From: Pseudomonadota bacterium
GTDB lineage: Bacteria > Pseudomonadota > Gammaproteobacteria > Burkholderiales > Burkholderiaceae_C
Reading direction: 5' to 3'
Assembly (NCBI GenBank): GCA_021816585.1
Contig: JAKAXL010000006.1
Location: forward strand, 1-64,000
Length of the DNA stretch: 64,000 nucleotides
The notes under the pieces are model-generated. The model ran no database searches. It had not been told where the DNA came from and saw nothing but the letters and a program-made list of their open reading frames with translations. The position numbers were made by a program, and so were the translations under genes. Numbering within the stretch: the stretch's first letter is position 1; each line of letters begins with the position of its first letter. Of the stretch, positions 29,900 to 41,331 are shown in pieces.

Positions 29900-31663
29900 G
29901 TGCAACTGAACAAACGCAAATTCGACGTCGTGGTCGTCGGCGCCGGCGGTTCGGGCCTGCGCTGCGCGCTGCAACTGGCGCGCGAGGGCCTGGACGTGGC
30001 CGTGCTGTCCAAGGTGTTCCCGACGCGCTCGCACACCGTCGCCGCGCAGGGCGGGATCTCGGCCTCGCTGGGCAACATGAGCGAGGACAACTGGTACTGG
30101 CACATGTTCGATACCGTGAAGGGGTCGGACTACCTGGGTGACCAGGATGCCATCGAGTTCATGTGCCGCGAGGCGCCCAGCGCCGTGTACGAACTCGAGC
30201 ACATGGGCATGCCCTTCGACCGCAACCCGGACGGAACGATCTACCAGCGTCCCTTCGGCGGCCACACCGCGAACCTGGGCGAGAAGCCGGTGCAGCGCGC
30301 CTGCGCCGCCGCCGACCGTACCGGGCACGCGCTGCTGCACACGCTCTACCAGCAGAACGTCGCCGCGCGCACCCACTTCTTCGTCGAGTGGATGGCGCTG
30401 GACCTGATCCGCGACGCCGACGGCGACGTGCTCGGCGTGGTGGCGATGGAAATGGAGACCGGCGAGGTCAGCGTGCTGCAGGCCAAGGCCACGGTGCTGG
30501 CCACCGGCGGCGCCGGGCGCATCTTCGCGGCCTCCACCAACGCCTACATCAACACCGGCGACGGCATCGGCATGGCCGCGCGCGCCGGGTTGCCGCTGCA
30601 GGACATGGAGTTCTGGCAGTTCCACCCCACCGGGGTGGCCGGCGCCGGCGTGCTGATCACCGAGGGCGTGCGCGGCGAGGGCGGGATCCTGCTCAACGCC
30701 AACGGCGAGCGCTTCATGGAGCGCTACGCGCCGACCTACAAGGACCTGGCGCCGCGCGACTTCGTCTCGCGTTCGATGGACCAGGAGATCAAGGAAGGCC
30801 GCGGCGCGGGCCCGCACAAGGACTACGTGCTGCTCAAGCTCGACCACCTCGGCGCCGAGACCATCCACAAGCGGCTGCCGTCGATCGCCGAGATCGCGCG
30901 CAAGTTCGCCAACGTGGACTGCACGAAGGAGCCGATCCCGGTGGTGCCGACCATCCACTACCAGATGGGCGGAATCCCGACCAACATCCACAGCCAGGTC
31001 CTCAGCGTCGGCGCCGACGGCGGCGAGCAGGTGGTGCAGGGGCTGTACGCGATCGGCGAGTGCTCCTGCGTCAGCGTGCACGGCGCCAACCGGCTGGGCA
31101 CCAACTCCCTGCTCGACCTGGTGGTCTTCGGGCGTTCCGCCGGGCGCCATGTCGCGGCCAGCGAGCTGCTGCGCAGCACCCACAAGGACCTGCCGGCCGA
31201 CTGCGCCGACGCACCGATGGCGCGCCTGGCGCGCCTGGACGCGTCGCGCGGCGGCGAGTCGATCCAGGACGTGGCCGGCTCCATCCGCTCCAGCATGCAG
31301 AAGCACTGCGGCGTGTTCCGCACCGCCGACCTGCTGAAGGAAGGGGTCGAACAGATCGCCGGCCTCGAGCAGCGGGTGCACGACATCCACCTGAAGGACA
31401 AGTCGAAGGTGTTCAACACCGCGCGCGTCGAGGCGCTGGAGGTGGAGAACCTGATCGAGACCGCCAAGGCCACGATCGTCTCCGCCGAGGCACGCAAGGA
31501 AAGCCGCGGCGCGCACTCGCACCGCGACTTCCAGGAGCGCGACGACGCCAACTGGCTCAAGCACACGCTGTGGTTCCGCGAAGGCAGCCGCCTGGCCTAT
31601 CGCCCGGTGCAGATGAAGCCGCTGAGCGTGGAGACCTTCAAGCCCAAGGCGCGCACCTTCTGA
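29900..31663 (+). CDS. sdhA: succinate dehydrogenase flavoprotein subunit
   Basis: This 587-residue subunit oxidises succinate to fumarate with covalently bound FAD. The dinucleotide-binding start is FDVVVVGAGGSGLRCALQ. The flavinylation His lies in …TRSHTVAAQGG…, and substrate/catalytic regions include …GANRLGTNSLLD…. It starts with GTG 3 bp after sdhD. The FAD-attachment factor sdhE is encoded after sdhB. Confidence 0.97.
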   Translation: MQLNKRKFDVVVVGAGGSGLRCALQLAREGLDVAVLSKVFPTRSHTVAAQGGISASLGNMSEDNWYWHMFDTVKGSDYLGDQDAIEFMCREAPSAVYELEHMGMPFDRNPDGTIYQRPFGGHTANLGEKPVQRACAAADRTGHALLHTLYQQNVAARTHFFVEWMALDLIRDADGDVLGVVAMEMETGEVSVLQAKATVLATGGAGRIFAASTNAYINTGDGIGMAARAGLPLQDMEFWQFHPTGVAGAGVLITEGVRGEGGILLNANGERFMERYAPTYKDLAPRDFVSRSMDQEIKEGRGAGPHKDYVLLKLDHLGAETIHKRLPSIAEIARKFANVDCTKEPIPVVPTIHYQMGGIPTNIHSQVLSVGADGGEQVVQGLYAIGECSCVSVHGANRLGTNSLLDLVVFGRSAGRHVAASELLRSTHKDLPADCADAPMARLARLDASRGGESIQDVAGSIRSSMQKHCGVFRTADLLKEGVEQIAGLEQRVHDIHLKDKSKVFNTARVEALEVENLIETAKATIVSAEARKESRGAHSHRDFQERDDANWLKHTLWFREGSRLAYRPVQMKPLSVETFKPKARTF

Positions 31664-31730
31664 GGCGCCGCGGCGAGAGAACCCCGGGAGCCGGCGCCCA
31701 GGCGCCGGCCGCCCGCACACGGAGAGCGTG

Positions 31731-32441
31731 ATGACCCGCAAGATGAAGTTTTCGATCTACCGCTACGACCCGGACCGCGACGCCAGGCCGTACATGCAGG
31801 ACTACGAGGTCGAGCTGCAGCACAACGACAAGATGCTGCTCGACGCGCTGATGCGCATCAAGGCCGACGTCGACGAGACGCTGGCGTTCCGCCGCTCCTG
31901 CCGCGAGGGCGTGTGCGGCTCGGACGGCATGAACATCAACGGCAAGAACGGCCTGACCTGCACCACCAACCTGCTCACGCTGAGCGAGCCGGTGGTGCTC
32001 AAGCCGCTGCCCGGGCTGCCGGTGATCCGCGACCTGATCGTCGACATGACCCAGTTCTTCAAGCAGTACCACTCGGTCAAGCCGTACCTGATCAACGACA
32101 CCCCGCCGCCCGAGAAGGAGCGTCTGCAAAGCCCCGAGCAGCGCGAGGTGCTGAACGGTCTGTACGAGTGCATCCTGTGCGCCAGCTGCTCCACCTCGTG
32201 CCCGAGCTTCTGGTGGAACCCGGACAAGTTCGTCGGCCCGGCCGGCCTGCTGCAGGCCTACCGCTTCATCGCCGACAGCCGCGACGAGGCGACCGGGGCG
32301 CGACTCGACGACCTCGAGGACCCGTACCGGCTGTTCCGCTGCCACACCATCATGAACTGCGTCGACGTGTGCCCCAAGGAGCTCAACCCGACGCGGGCCA
32401 TCGGCAGCATCAAGGACCTGATGCTGCGACGCGCGGTCTGA
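31731..32441 (+). CDS. sdhB: succinate dehydrogenase iron-sulfur subunit
   Basis: This 236-residue protein carries three Fe-S clusters. The [2Fe-2S] ligands are in RSCREGVCGSDGMNI, the [4Fe-4S] ligands in ECILCASCSTSCPSF, and the [3Fe-4S] ligands in CHTIMNCVDVCPKEL. It passes electrons from SdhA to the quinone site. I prefer the ATG at 31731 to the adjacent GTG at 31728. Confidence 0.96.
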   Translation: MTRKMKFSIYRYDPDRDARPYMQDYEVELQHNDKMLLDALMRIKADVDETLAFRRSCREGVCGSDGMNINGKNGLTCTTNLLTLSEPVVLKPLPGLPVIRDLIVDMTQFFKQYHSVKPYLINDTPPPEKERLQSPEQREVLNGLYECILCASCSTSCPSFWWNPDKFVGPAGLLQAYRFIADSRDEATGARLDDLEDPYRLFRCHTIMNCVDVCPKELNPTRAIGSIKDLMLRRAV

Positions 32442-32446
32442 TCCCG

Positions 32447-32734
32447 ATGGCCCCGAACTCCGGCAGCGCCGGCGACGACGCCGGCCACGCCGCCGCGCTG
32501 CGGCGGCTGCGCTGGCGCGCGCGCCGCGGGCTGCTGGAGAACGACCTGCTGATCACGCGCTTTTTCAACCGTCACGGCGACTCGCTCGACGAGGCGCAGA
32601 CCGCCGCGCTGGCGGAGTTGTTCGAACTCGACGACAACACCCTGCTGGCGCTGCTGCTCGGGCACATCGATGCGCCCGAGCAGGCGAAGGCGGCACAGCG
32701 CCTGGGCCTGCTGGCCATGCTGCGAGCCGATTGA
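32447..32734 (+). CDS. sdhE: SdhE/Sdh5-family FAD assembly factor
   Basis: This 95-residue helical protein promotes covalent flavin attachment to SdhA. The signature [17 protein letters not shown] corresponds to the conserved RGxxExD region. It starts 5 bp after sdhB, immediately next to its client operon, and is followed by gltA. Confidence 0.93.
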   Translation: MAPNSGSAGDDAGHAAALRRLRWRARRGLLENDLLITRFFNRHGDSLDEAQTAALAELFELDDNTLLALLLGHIDAPEQAKAAQRLGLLAMLRAD

Positions 32735-32780
32735 CCCCGCGGCTGCCGCGCCGCTGCCCCTTCACCCTCCGGAGCCCACC

Positions 32781-34094
32781 ATGAAGCCTTCCGACGTCAA
32801 AGCCACGCTGTCCTTCTCCGACGGCTCTCCGAGCATCGAGCTGCCGATCTACCAGGGCTCGGTCGGTCCGGACGTGATCGACATCCGCAAGCTGTACGGC
32901 CAGACCGGCAAGTTCACCTACGACCCGGGCTTCCTGTCGACCGCATCGTGCAACTCGGCGATCACCTACATCGACGGCGACAAGGGCGAACTGCTGTATC
33001 GCGGCTACCCCATCGACCAGCTGGCGGTCGAGTGCGACTACATGGAGACCTGCTACCTGATCCTGTACGGCGAGCTGCCCAACGCCACGCAGAAGCAGGA
33101 ATTCGTGCGCCGCGTGACCCAGCACACGATGGTCAACGAGCAGATGCAGTTCTTCCTGCGCGGCTTCCGCCGCGACGCGCATCCGATGGCGGTGCTGACC
33201 GGGCTGGTGGGTGCGATGTCGGCCTTCTACCCGGACTCGATCAACCTGAACGACGAGTCGCAGCGCGACATCTCGGCGATCCGCCTGATCGCCAAGATGC
33301 CCACGCTGGTGGCGATGGCCTACAAGTACAACATGGGCCAGCCCTACATGTACCCGCAGAACAACCTGAGCTACGCCGGGAACTTCATGCGCATGATGTG
33401 GGCCACGCCCTGCGAGGAATACACGCCGAACCCGGTGATCGAGCGCGCGCTGGACCGCATCTTCATCCTGCACGCCGACCACGAGCAGAACGCCTCCACC
33501 TCGACGGTGCGCCTGTGCGCGTCCAGCGGAACCAACCCCTTCGCGGCGATCGCCGCCGGCGTGGCCTGCCTGTGGGGCCCGGCGCACGGCGGCGCCAACG
33601 AGGCCTGCCTGAACATGCTCTACGACATCCAGGCCAACGGCGGCGTGGCGCGCATCGGCGAATTCATCGCGAAGGTCAAGGACAAGAACTCCTCGGTGCG
33701 CCTGATGGGCTTCGGCCACCGCGTCTACAAGAACTACGACCCGCGCGCCAAGCTGATGCGCGAGACCTGCCACGAAGTGCTGGATGCGCTCGGCCTGCAC
33801 GACGATCCGCTGTTCAAGCTGGCGATGACCCTGGAGAAGATCGCCCTCGAGGACGACTACTTCATCCAGCGCAAGCTGTATCCGAACGTGGACTTCTACT
33901 CCGGCATCGTGCAGAAGGCCATCGGCGTGCCGGTGTCGCTGTTCACCGCGGTCTTCGCGCTGGCGCGCACCGTGGGCTGGATCGCCCAGCTCAACGAGAT
34001 GATCTCCGACCCCGAGTACAAGATCGGGCGCCCGCGCCAGCTGTTCACGGGCGCGCAGACCCGCACCGTGGTGCCGCTGGCCAAGCGGGGCTGA
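32781..34094 (+). CDS. gltA: type II citrate synthase
   Basis: This 437-residue enzyme condenses acetyl-CoA with oxaloacetate. It has the N-terminal domain of the NADH-sensitive hexameric type, and catalytic residues are in …[15 protein letters not shown]… and …[14 protein letters not shown]…. I chose the ATG at 32781 because it has a CCGGAG ribosome-binding site and matches the family N-terminus ([12 protein letters not shown]). It ends the sdh-gltA run and is followed by a strong terminator. Confidence 0.97.
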   Translation: MKPSDVKATLSFSDGSPSIELPIYQGSVGPDVIDIRKLYGQTGKFTYDPGFLSTASCNSAITYIDGDKGELLYRGYPIDQLAVECDYMETCYLILYGELPNATQKQEFVRRVTQHTMVNEQMQFFLRGFRRDAHPMAVLTGLVGAMSAFYPDSINLNDESQRDISAIRLIAKMPTLVAMAYKYNMGQPYMYPQNNLSYAGNFMRMMWATPCEEYTPNPVIERALDRIFILHADHEQNASTSTVRLCASSGTNPFAAIAAGVACLWGPAHGGANEACLNMLYDIQANGGVARIGEFIAKVKDKNSSVRLMGFGHRVYKNYDPRAKLMRETCHEVLDALGLHDDPLFKLAMTLEKIALEDDYFIQRKLYPNVDFYSGIVQKAIGVPVSLFTAVFALARTVGWIAQLNEMISDPEYKIGRPRQLFTGAQTRTVVPLAKRG

Positions 34095-34134
34095 ACGGCA
34101 CGCACGGCGCTGGCCGCGCCGTTTAGAATTGAGG

Positions 34135-34166
34135 GTCCCTCCCGCGGCGCGGGAGGGACACTTTTT
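34135..34166 (+). terminator. intrinsic terminator after gltA
   Basis: A perfect 11-bp stem (34135-34145 with 34149-34159, loop GGC) is followed by AC and five Ts. It separates the TCA-cycle operon from leuC. Confidence 0.9.
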
Positions 34167-34264
34167 CTTTCGCATCGCCGCATCGTCACCGGGCCCGTGC
34201 CCGCGACGGCGATGCGGGAGCGGTTCCTCTTCGCATCCCCGCTCGGCGGGACGGAACGATCGCG

Positions 34265-35665
34265 ATGGCACGCACGCTTTACGACAAGCTCTGGGACGAA
34301 CACGTGGTCGACGTCGAATCCGACGGCACCGCGTTGCTGTACATCGACCGCCACCTGGTGCACGAAGTCACCAGCCCGCAGGCCTTCGAAGGCCTGGAGC
34401 TGGCCGGCCGCAAGGTGTGGCGCGTCAGCGCCAACCTCGCGGTGTCGGACCACAACGTGCCGACGAACCACCGCGAGCAGGGAATCGCCGACCCGGTGTC
34501 GCGCCTGCAGGTCGACACGCTGGACCGCAACTGCGACGCGCAGGGCATCACCCAGTTCAAGATGAACGACCGCCGCCAGGGCATCGTGCACGTCATCGGC
34601 CCCGAGCAGGGCGCGACGCTGCCGGGGATGACGGTGGTGTGCGGGGATTCGCACACCAGCACCCACGGCGCCTTCGGCGCGCTGGCCTTCGGCATCGGCA
34701 CCAGCGAGGTCGAGCATGTGCTGGCCACGCAGACCCTGCTGGCGCGCAAGATGAAGAACATGCTGGTGTGGGTCGGCGGCAGCCTCGGCACGGGCTGCAC
34801 CGCGAAGGACCTGGCGCTGGCCGTGATCGGCCACATCGGCACCGCCGGCGGCACCGGCTGCACCATCGAGTTCGCCGGACCGGCCGTGCGCGCGCTGAGC
34901 ATGGAAGGGCGCATGACCCTGTGCAACATGGCCATCGAGGCCGGCGCGCGCGCCGGGCTGGTGGCCGTCGACGACACCACGGTGCGCTACATCCAGGGAC
35001 GTCCCTTCGCGCCGAGCGGGGTCGAATGGGAGCAGGCCGAGCGTTACTGGCGCGGCCTGCATTCCGACGCCGACGCGCACTTCGACCTGCGCGTCGAACT
35101 CGACGCGTCGCGCATCCGCCCGCAGGTGACCTGGGGCACGTCGCCGGAGATGGTGGCGGCGATCGACGAGCGCGTTCCCGATCCCGAGAAGCAGCCCGAC
35201 CCGGTCAAGCGCGCTGCGATGGAGCGCGCCCTCGAATACATGAACCTGCAGCCGGGCAAGCCGCTGGCGGACATCCGCATCGACAAGGTGTTCATCGGCT
35301 CGTGCACGAATTCGCGCATCGAGGACCTGCGCGAGGCGGCCAAGGTGCTGGCCGGCCGGCGCATCGCGTCGAACGTGCGGCTGGCGCTGGCGGTTCCGGG
35401 TTCGGGGCTGGTGAAGGCGCAGGCCGAGCGCGAGGGCCTGGACAAGATCTTCGTCGCCGCGGGCTTCGAGTGGCGCGAGCCCGGCTGCTCGATGTGCCTG
35501 GCGATGAACGCGGACCGCCTGGAACCCGGCGAGCGCTGCGCGTCGACCTCGAACCGCAATTTCGAGGGCCGCCAGGGGCAGGGCGGCCGCACCCACCTGC
35601 TGAGTCCGGCGATGGCCGCGGCGGCCGCCGTGGCCGGGCACTTCGTCGACGTGCGCGCGCTCTGA
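34265..35665 (+). CDS. leuC: 3-isopropylmalate dehydratase large subunit
   Basis: This 466-residue [4Fe-4S] isomerase subunit converts 2-isopropylmalate to 3-isopropylmalate with LeuD. Cluster cysteines lie in [13 protein letters not shown] and …[13 protein letters not shown]…. It starts a long plus-strand biosynthetic series, leuC-leuD-leuB-asd-fimV, and follows the gltA terminator. Its promoter should lie in 34167-34264. Confidence 0.96.
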   Translation: MARTLYDKLWDEHVVDVESDGTALLYIDRHLVHEVTSPQAFEGLELAGRKVWRVSANLAVSDHNVPTNHREQGIADPVSRLQVDTLDRNCDAQGITQFKMNDRRQGIVHVIGPEQGATLPGMTVVCGDSHTSTHGAFGALAFGIGTSEVEHVLATQTLLARKMKNMLVWVGGSLGTGCTAKDLALAVIGHIGTAGGTGCTIEFAGPAVRALSMEGRMTLCNMAIEAGARAGLVAVDDTTVRYIQGRPFAPSGVEWEQAERYWRGLHSDADAHFDLRVELDASRIRPQVTWGTSPEMVAAIDERVPDPEKQPDPVKRAAMERALEYMNLQPGKPLADIRIDKVFIGSCTNSRIEDLREAAKVLAGRRIASNVRLALAVPGSGLVKAQAEREGLDKIFVAAGFEWREPGCSMCLAMNADRLEPGERCASTSNRNFEGRQGQGGRTHLLSPAMAAAAAVAGHFVDVRAL

Positions 35666-35699
35666 GCGCGCGACTTCCCGCACAGCGCAACGAACCATC

Positions 35700-36347
35700 A
35701 TGCAAGCCTTCACCGTGCACAAGGGGGTGGTCGTCCCGATCGACCGCGAGAACGTCGACACCGACGCGATCATCCCCAAGCAGTTCCTGAAGTCGATCCG
35801 TCGCACCGGATTCGGCCCCAACCTGTTCGACGAGTGGCGCTATCTCGACCACGGCGAGCCGGGGCAGGATCCGGCCTCGCGCAGGCCGAATCCGGATTTC
35901 GTGCTCAACCAGCCGCGCTACCAGGGCGCCAGCGTGATGCTGGCGCGCAAGAACTTCGGCTGCGGCTCGTCGCGCGAGCATGCGCCGTGGGCCATCGAGC
36001 AGTGGGGCGTGCGCGCGGTGATCGCGCCGTCCTTCGCCGACATCTTCTACAACAACTGCTTCAAGACCGGCCTGCTGCCGATCCCGCTGCCCGAGCACGA
36101 GGTGGCCCGCCTGTTCGACGAGGTCGCCGCCTTCGTCGGCTACGCGCTGACCATCGACCTGCCGCGCCAGCGCGTGATCAAGCCCGACGGCAGCGAGCTG
36201 CCCTTCGAGATCACGGAGTTCCGCAAGAACTGCCTGGTCGGCGGGCTCGACGAGATCGGCCTGACGCTGCGCAAGGCGGACAAGGTGCGCGCCTTCGAGG
36301 CCGAACGCATCGCCCGCATGCCGTGGCTGGCCCACCGCATCCTCTGA
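35700..36347 (+). CDS. leuD: 3-isopropylmalate dehydratase small subunit
   Basis: This 215-residue swivel-domain subunit partners LeuC. The motif …[14 protein letters not shown]… binds substrate, and the N-terminus …[15 protein letters not shown]… is typical. It begins 35 bp after leuC. Confidence 0.96.
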   Translation: MQAFTVHKGVVVPIDRENVDTDAIIPKQFLKSIRRTGFGPNLFDEWRYLDHGEPGQDPASRRPNPDFVLNQPRYQGASVMLARKNFGCGSSREHAPWAIEQWGVRAVIAPSFADIFYNNCFKTGLLPIPLPEHEVARLFDEVAAFVGYALTIDLPRQRVIKPDGSELPFEITEFRKNCLVGGLDEIGLTLRKADKVRAFEAERIARMPWLAHRIL

Positions 36348-36381
36348 ACCCGCGACACCCTTGGCATCCCACGACCACAGC

Positions 36382-37476
36382 ATGAATATCGCAGTCCTGC
36401 CGGGCGACGGAATCGGCCCCGAAATCATCGAGCAGGCGGTCAAGGTGCTCGAACACCTGCGCCGCGACGGGCTCGAGCTCGAATTCGAGTTCGCCGATGT
36501 CGGCGGTACCGCCTACGAGCGCCACGGGCATCCGCTGCCGCCGGCGACCCTGGCGCTGGCGCAGCGCGCCGATGCGGTGCTGTTCGGCGCCGTCGGCGAC
36601 CCGCGCTTCGACACGCTGGAGCGTGCGCTGCGCCCGGAGCAGGCGATCCTCGGACTGCGCAAGAACCTGGGGCTGTTCGCCAACCTGCGCCCGGCGATCC
36701 TGTATCCGGAACTCGCGCAGGCTTCGTCGCTGAAGCCCGAGGTCGTCTCCGGGCTCGACATCCTGATCGTGCGCGAACTGACCGGGGACATCTACTTCGG
36801 CCAGCCGCGCGGGCGCCGCGCGGCCCCCGACGGCGCCTTCGCGGGCCAGCCCGAGGCCTTCGACACCATGCGCTACAGCCGCCCCGAGATCGAGCGCATC
36901 GCGCATGTGGCCTTCCGCGCCGCGCGCACGCGCAAGGCGGCCGGGCACGCCGGGCGCGTGACCAGCGTGGACAAGGCCAACGTGCTGGAGACCTTCCAGT
37001 TCTGGAAGGACGTCGTGATCGAGGTGCACAGGGAGTACCCGGACATCGAGCTCGAGCACATGTACGTGGACAACGCGGCGATGCAACTGGTGCGCGCGCC
37101 GAAGAAATTCGACGTCGTGGTCACCGGCAACATGTTCGGCGATATCCTGTCGGACGAGGCGGCCATGCTCACGGGCTCCATCGGCATGCTGCCGTCGGCG
37201 TCGCTGAACGAGCAGGGGCGCGGGCTGTACGAGCCCTCGCACGGCTCCGCGCCGGACATCGCCGGGCGCGGCCTGGCCAATCCGCTGGCCACCATCCTGA
37301 GCGCGGCGATGATGCTGCGCTATTCGCTGGGCCAGCCGGAGGCGGCGCAGCGCGTCGAGCAGGCGGTGCAGCGGGTGCTGCAGCAGGGGCTGCGAACCGC
37401 GGATATCGCCGCCCCCGGAGCCGCCCGTGTCGGCACCGCGCAGATGGGCGACGCGGTGGTGGCCGCGCTGGGCTGA
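36382..37476 (+). CDS. leuB: 3-isopropylmalate dehydrogenase
   Basis: This 364-residue NAD-dependent oxidative decarboxylase performs the third leucine-specific step. It begins [15 protein letters not shown] and carries …[17 protein letters not shown]… with the metal-binding aspartates, and …[12 protein letters not shown]…. The start at 36382 is the ATG at the family N-terminus; a TTG 21 bp upstream is less likely. Confidence 0.96.
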   Translation: MNIAVLPGDGIGPEIIEQAVKVLEHLRRDGLELEFEFADVGGTAYERHGHPLPPATLALAQRADAVLFGAVGDPRFDTLERALRPEQAILGLRKNLGLFANLRPAILYPELAQASSLKPEVVSGLDILIVRELTGDIYFGQPRGRRAAPDGAFAGQPEAFDTMRYSRPEIERIAHVAFRAARTRKAAGHAGRVTSVDKANVLETFQFWKDVVIEVHREYPDIELEHMYVDNAAMQLVRAPKKFDVVVTGNMFGDILSDEAAMLTGSIGMLPSASLNEQGRGLYEPSHGSAPDIAGRGLANPLATILSAAMMLRYSLGQPEAAQRVEQAVQRVLQQGLRTADIAAPGAARVGTAQMGDAVVAALG

Positions 37477-37521
37477 CGCGAGGCCGGGTTCCTGGACCAG
37501 ATCATCAACGGAAGCGAGAAC

Positions 37522-38628
37522 ATGGCGAAGCAGCGGGTCGGCCTGGTGGGCTGGCGTGGCATGGTGGGTTCGGTGCTGATGCAGCGCATGCGCGCCGAAG
37601 GGGACCTCGATCGGATCGAGGCGGCCTACTTTTCCACCAGCAACGCAGGGGGCAAGGCCCCCGACGGATCCACGCTGCTCGATGCGAACGATCTGCAAGC
37701 GTTGCGCAGTTGCAACATCATCATCACGACCCAGGGCGGCGACTACACGAGCGCCGTATTCGACCCGCTGCGCGCCAGCGGCTGGCGCGGGCACTGGATC
37801 GACGCCGCGTCGACGTTGCGCATGCGCGACGACGCCGTCATCGTGCTCGATCCGGTGAACCGGCCGGTGATCGACGCCGCGCTGGCCCGTGGCGGACGCA
37901 ACTGGATCGGCGGCAACTGCACCGTCAGCTGCATGCTGATGGGGGTGGGCGCGCTGTTCAAGGCCGGGCTGGTCGAGTGGATGAGCAGCATGACCTACCA
38001 GGCCGCCTCGGGCGGCGGTGCGCAGCACATGCGCGAGCTGCTGACCCAGTTCGGCACCCTCAACGCGGCCGTGCGCCCGCTTCTCGACGACCCGGCCTCG
38101 GCGATCCTGGACATCGACCGCGGGGTCATCGACGCCCAGCGCGCGCTGCCGGCGGGGGCGACGCGCCACTTCGAGGTTCCGCTGGGCGGAAGCCTGATCC
38201 CCTGGATCGACAAGGATCTGGGCAACGGCGTGTCGCGCGAGGAATGGAAGGGCGGCGCGGAGACCAACAAGATCCTCGGCAACGCGCAGCCGGTCCCGGT
38301 CGACGGGCTGTGCGTGCGCATCGGCGCGATGCGCTGCCACAGCCAGGCATTGACCTTCAAGCTGCGCCGCGACGTGCCGTTGACCGAGATCGAGGCGATG
38401 ATCGCCGCCGACAACGAGTGGGTCAAGGTGGTGCCGAACACCCGCGAGGCCAGCATGCGCGAACTGACCCCCGTGGCGGTCACCGGCACGCTGTCGATCC
38501 CGGTCGGGCGCCTGCGCAAGATGGCCATGGGCCCGCTGTATCTGAGCGCTTTCACGGTCGGCGACCAGCTGTTGTGGGGCGCCGCCGAGCCGCTGCGGCG
38601 CATGCTGCGCATCGTGCTGCAGGCCTGA
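37522..38628 (+). CDS. asd: aspartate-semialdehyde dehydrogenase
   Basis: This 368-residue enzyme reduces aspartyl phosphate to the semialdehyde, the branch to lysine, threonine, methionine and diaminopimelate. The NADP-binding start is [20 protein letters not shown]-like, and the active-site Cys lies in [12 protein letters not shown]. The order leuB-asd-fimV is the same as in Pseudomonas. Confidence 0.95.
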   Translation: MAKQRVGLVGWRGMVGSVLMQRMRAEGDLDRIEAAYFSTSNAGGKAPDGSTLLDANDLQALRSCNIIITTQGGDYTSAVFDPLRASGWRGHWIDAASTLRMRDDAVIVLDPVNRPVIDAALARGGRNWIGGNCTVSCMLMGVGALFKAGLVEWMSSMTYQAASGGGAQHMRELLTQFGTLNAAVRPLLDDPASAILDIDRGVIDAQRALPAGATRHFEVPLGGSLIPWIDKDLGNGVSREEWKGGAETNKILGNAQPVPVDGLCVRIGAMRCHSQALTFKLRRDVPLTEIEAMIAADNEWVKVVPNTREASMRELTPVAVTGTLSIPVGRLRKMAMGPLYLSAFTVGDQLLWGAAEPLRRMLRIVLQA

Positions 38629-38864
38629 ACGGCCTGCCGCCGGCGGGGCGCGCGCCCGCCCGGTCTTTGCGCGCACGCCACGCCGCGCGGGTGCTCGATG
38701 CGCAATCCTGCCGCTTTGGCGGAGGTGATTGGTTACTATCGCATGCGAAACCCCTGCCACACAGTGTGCAATCAAGGGGATGGGGGCGTGCATTCAAGCG
38801 ATGGATGAGCCTGCGGGCGGGTCGCACGCATAGCCGGGCAAGCATGCAGATCAGGGGAAGCAAC

Positions 38865-41315
38865 GTGGCCAAATGGCGTCAAGCAGTGGGGGTGGCTTGT
38901 CTGGCGGCGATGCCGGGGGCCGTGCCGCTGGCCGGGGCCTTCGGCCTCGGGCACGTGGTCGTGCTTTCGGCGCTGGGACAGCCGCTGAGCGCAGACATCG
39001 AGATCACGCAGATCAACCCCGACGAGGCGCAGTCGCTGAAGGTCGGAATCGCGCCGGATTCGGTCTACACCGCGCGCAAGCTCGACTTCAGCGAGGCGCT
39101 GGTGGGCGCCACGGTCACGCTGCGCCACGACGCCAGCGGCCACGCCTACCTGCACCTCAGCGGCACGCGCCCGACGCGCGAGCCCTTCGTCGACCTGCTG
39201 CTGCGCGCCTACTGGTCGCACGGCGAGATCACCCGCAACTACACGTTGCTGCTCGACCCTCCCGGCTTCCGCGAGCCCGGCGTGGCGCCGATCGCGCCGC
39301 AGGCGCCGGCCCCGGTTGCGCGCGCGGTGCAGCGCTCGCTGCCGGCACCGATGCCCCAGGCGCCGCGCTCGGCCTCCTCCTACACGGTGCAGCGCGGCGA
39401 CACCCTGTTCTCGATCGCCCGCTCCTATTCGGGTGGGGCGGTCTCGCTGGACCAGATGCTGGCGGCGCTGTACAGCGCCAACCAGGCGGCCTTCATCCAC
39501 GGCAACGTCAACCTGCTGCGCGCCGGCGCCGTGCTGCACGTGCCGTCGGCCCACCAGGCCGAGCAGATCAGCGCCGAGCAGGCGCATCAGCTGATCGTCG
39601 CCCACAGCGGCGACTTCGGCGCCTACCGGCGCCGGCTGGCCGAGCTCAGCCCGAGCGCTGCCGGGGGCAACGCGCGCAGCATGCATGGCAGCGTGCAGGC
39701 CCAGGTCAACGAGCCGGGCCAGGGCGCTTCCGCGCCGCAGTCGCAGTTGCGCCTGAGCCAGGCCGGCGTGGTGTCGCCGGGCCAGGCGGCCGAGGCGACC
39801 TGGATCGCGGCGCAGAAGCAGGCCGAGGCGCTGGCGCAGAAGCTGACCGAGGCGAAGGCCGACGTGGCCGCGCTGGCCAAGCTGGCGGCCAGCGCCAGCG
39901 CCGCGGCGCGCGCGATGCGTCCCGCACCGCATGCGCCGGCGATGACGGCCGCACCGGCGGCTTCCGTGCCGCACATGGGAGCTTCGGCGGCGCCCGCTGC
40001 GGCGAGCCAGGCGCACGCCGCCAGTGCGCCCGCGCAGGCGGCGTCGACCGCCGCGTCGGCCCCGCCGGCCAAGGCTTCGGTGCCGCTGAAGGCCTCGGCC
40101 CCGGCGAAGCCGGCGGCCCCGGCCAAGCCTGCCGCACCCAAGGCGCCGGCGCCGCATCCGGCGCCGCACGAGGCGTCGCACGGCCGGGGCCTGCTCGGCG
40201 GGCTGCTGGCCAACCCCCTGCTGGCGCCGGCCGGATTGCTGATCGGCCTGCTGCTGGCCGGCTGGGCGCTGTTGCGCCGGCGGCGCGGCTCCGGCGGCGG
40301 CCAATCGTCGGTGTTCGACAGCCGCATGGGAGGCACCGACAGCTTCTTCGGCGCCAGCGGCGGCGAACGGGTCGACACCCACAACAGCACGCTGGGCTCG
40401 TCGATGCAGTACTCGCCCAGCCAGGTCGAGAGCATCGACGTCGACCCGGTGGCCGAGGCCGACGTGTACCTGGCCTACGGTCGCGACCTGCAGGCCGAGG
40501 AAATCCTCAAGGAAGCGCTGAAGAACCATCCGGAGCGCAACGCCGCGCGGGTCAAGCTGCTGGAGATCTATGCCAAGCGCAAGGACGTGCGTTCCTTCGA
40601 GCTGACCGCGGCCGAACTGTTCGCGCGCACCGACGGCAACGGCGAGGAGTGGAAGAAGGCGCAGGAACTCGGGCGCAACCTGGATATGGCCAACCCGCTG
40701 TATCACAACACCCAGCCGCCGGTGCTGGGGACCGCGCCCACCACGATGACCGCGCCGGACTTCGACGCCAGCGAAGCGCCGTCGTCGATGGACGTCGGAT
40801 CGAGCACGGTGCCGCCGACCGAACTGCTGGCCGGCCTGCCGACCCTGTCCGGCGCCGCCGAGGCGGAGCGGGCGGATGCGGCCATCGACCTGCCGCTCGA
40901 CCTCGGCAGCGCCGCCGCGCCGCAGCCGGCCGCGTCCGGCGATGCGCAGGACATGGGCCTGGACTTCGACCTGTCGGCGCTGAGTCTGCCGCAGGCGCCG
41001 GCCGCCGAGGCGCCGCCGGCAACGACCGAGGCGGAGCCGGCGCCGCTGGAATTCGATCTCGGCGGGCTGGGACTGCAGCCGTCCGAAGGCGAGCAGAAGC
41101 CGAGCGTGCCGAGCAGCGCGACCGAGGCGAAGCAAGCCGAGCCTGCGACTGCCGCGCAGGGGCTCGATACCCGACTGGCGCTGGTCGAGGAATGCCGCAG
41201 CATGGGCGACCTGGACACCGCGCGCCACCTGCTGCAGGAAATCATCGCCGAGAGCGACGGCGAGACGCGTGCGCAGGCGCAGAAGATGCTGGCGGATCTC
41301 GGCGGCGAGGCCTGA
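38865..41315 (+). CDS. fimV: FimV, polar peptidoglycan-binding hub protein
   Basis: This inner-membrane protein of about 816 residues has a long periplasmic part. The signal peptide is followed by the FimV N-terminal domain (…GHVVVLSALGQPLSADIEI…) and a LysM-type domain (…SYTVQRGDTLFSIARSY…). An Ala/Pro-rich segment leads to one transmembrane helix (…LLAPAGLLIGLLLAGWALL…). The acidic cytoplasmic region has TPR-like repeats and ends in the FimV C-terminal motif (…LALVEECRSMGDLDTARHLL…). In Pseudomonas it recruits polarity and twitching factors, which fits pilT/pilU elsewhere in the window. I chose GTG 38865, preceded by AGGGGAA; ATG 38844 is an alternative. Confidence 0.9.
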   Translation: MAKWRQAVGVACLAAMPGAVPLAGAFGLGHVVVLSALGQPLSADIEITQINPDEAQSLKVGIAPDSVYTARKLDFSEALVGATVTLRHDASGHAYLHLSGTRPTREPFVDLLLRAYWSHGEITRNYTLLLDPPGFREPGVAPIAPQAPAPVARAVQRSLPAPMPQAPRSASSYTVQRGDTLFSIARSYSGGAVSLDQMLAALYSANQAAFIHGNVNLLRAGAVLHVPSAHQAEQISAEQAHQLIVAHSGDFGAYRRRLAELSPSAAGGNARSMHGSVQAQVNEPGQGASAPQSQLRLSQAGVVSPGQAAEATWIAAQKQAEALAQKLTEAKADVAALAKLAASASAAARAMRPAPHAPAMTAAPAASVPHMGASAAPAAASQAHAASAPAQAASTAASAPPAKASVPLKASAPAKPAAPAKPAAPKAPAPHPAPHEASHGRGLLGGLLANPLLAPAGLLIGLLLAGWALLRRRRGSGGGQSSVFDSRMGGTDSFFGASGGERVDTHNSTLGSSMQYSPSQVESIDVDPVAEADVYLAYGRDLQAEEILKEALKNHPERNAARVKLLEIYAKRKDVRSFELTAAELFARTDGNGEEWKKAQELGRNLDMANPLYHNTQPPVLGTAPTTMTAPDFDASEAPSSMDVGSSTVPPTELLAGLPTLSGAAEAERADAAIDLPLDLGSAAAPQPAASGDAQDMGLDFDLSALSLPQAPAAEAPPATTEAEPAPLEFDLGGLGLQPSEGEQKPSVPSSATEAKQAEPATAAQGLDTRLALVEECRSMGDLDTARHLLQEIIAESDGETRAQAQKMLADLGGEA

Positions 41316-41331
41316 TGCGGACATCGCGCGC

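Noticed and set aside
38715-38740. Sigma70 promoter for fimV (TTGGCG … TACTAT)
   Set aside because: The spacer is only 12 bp and no alternative -35 fits. Transcription from asd is as likely.
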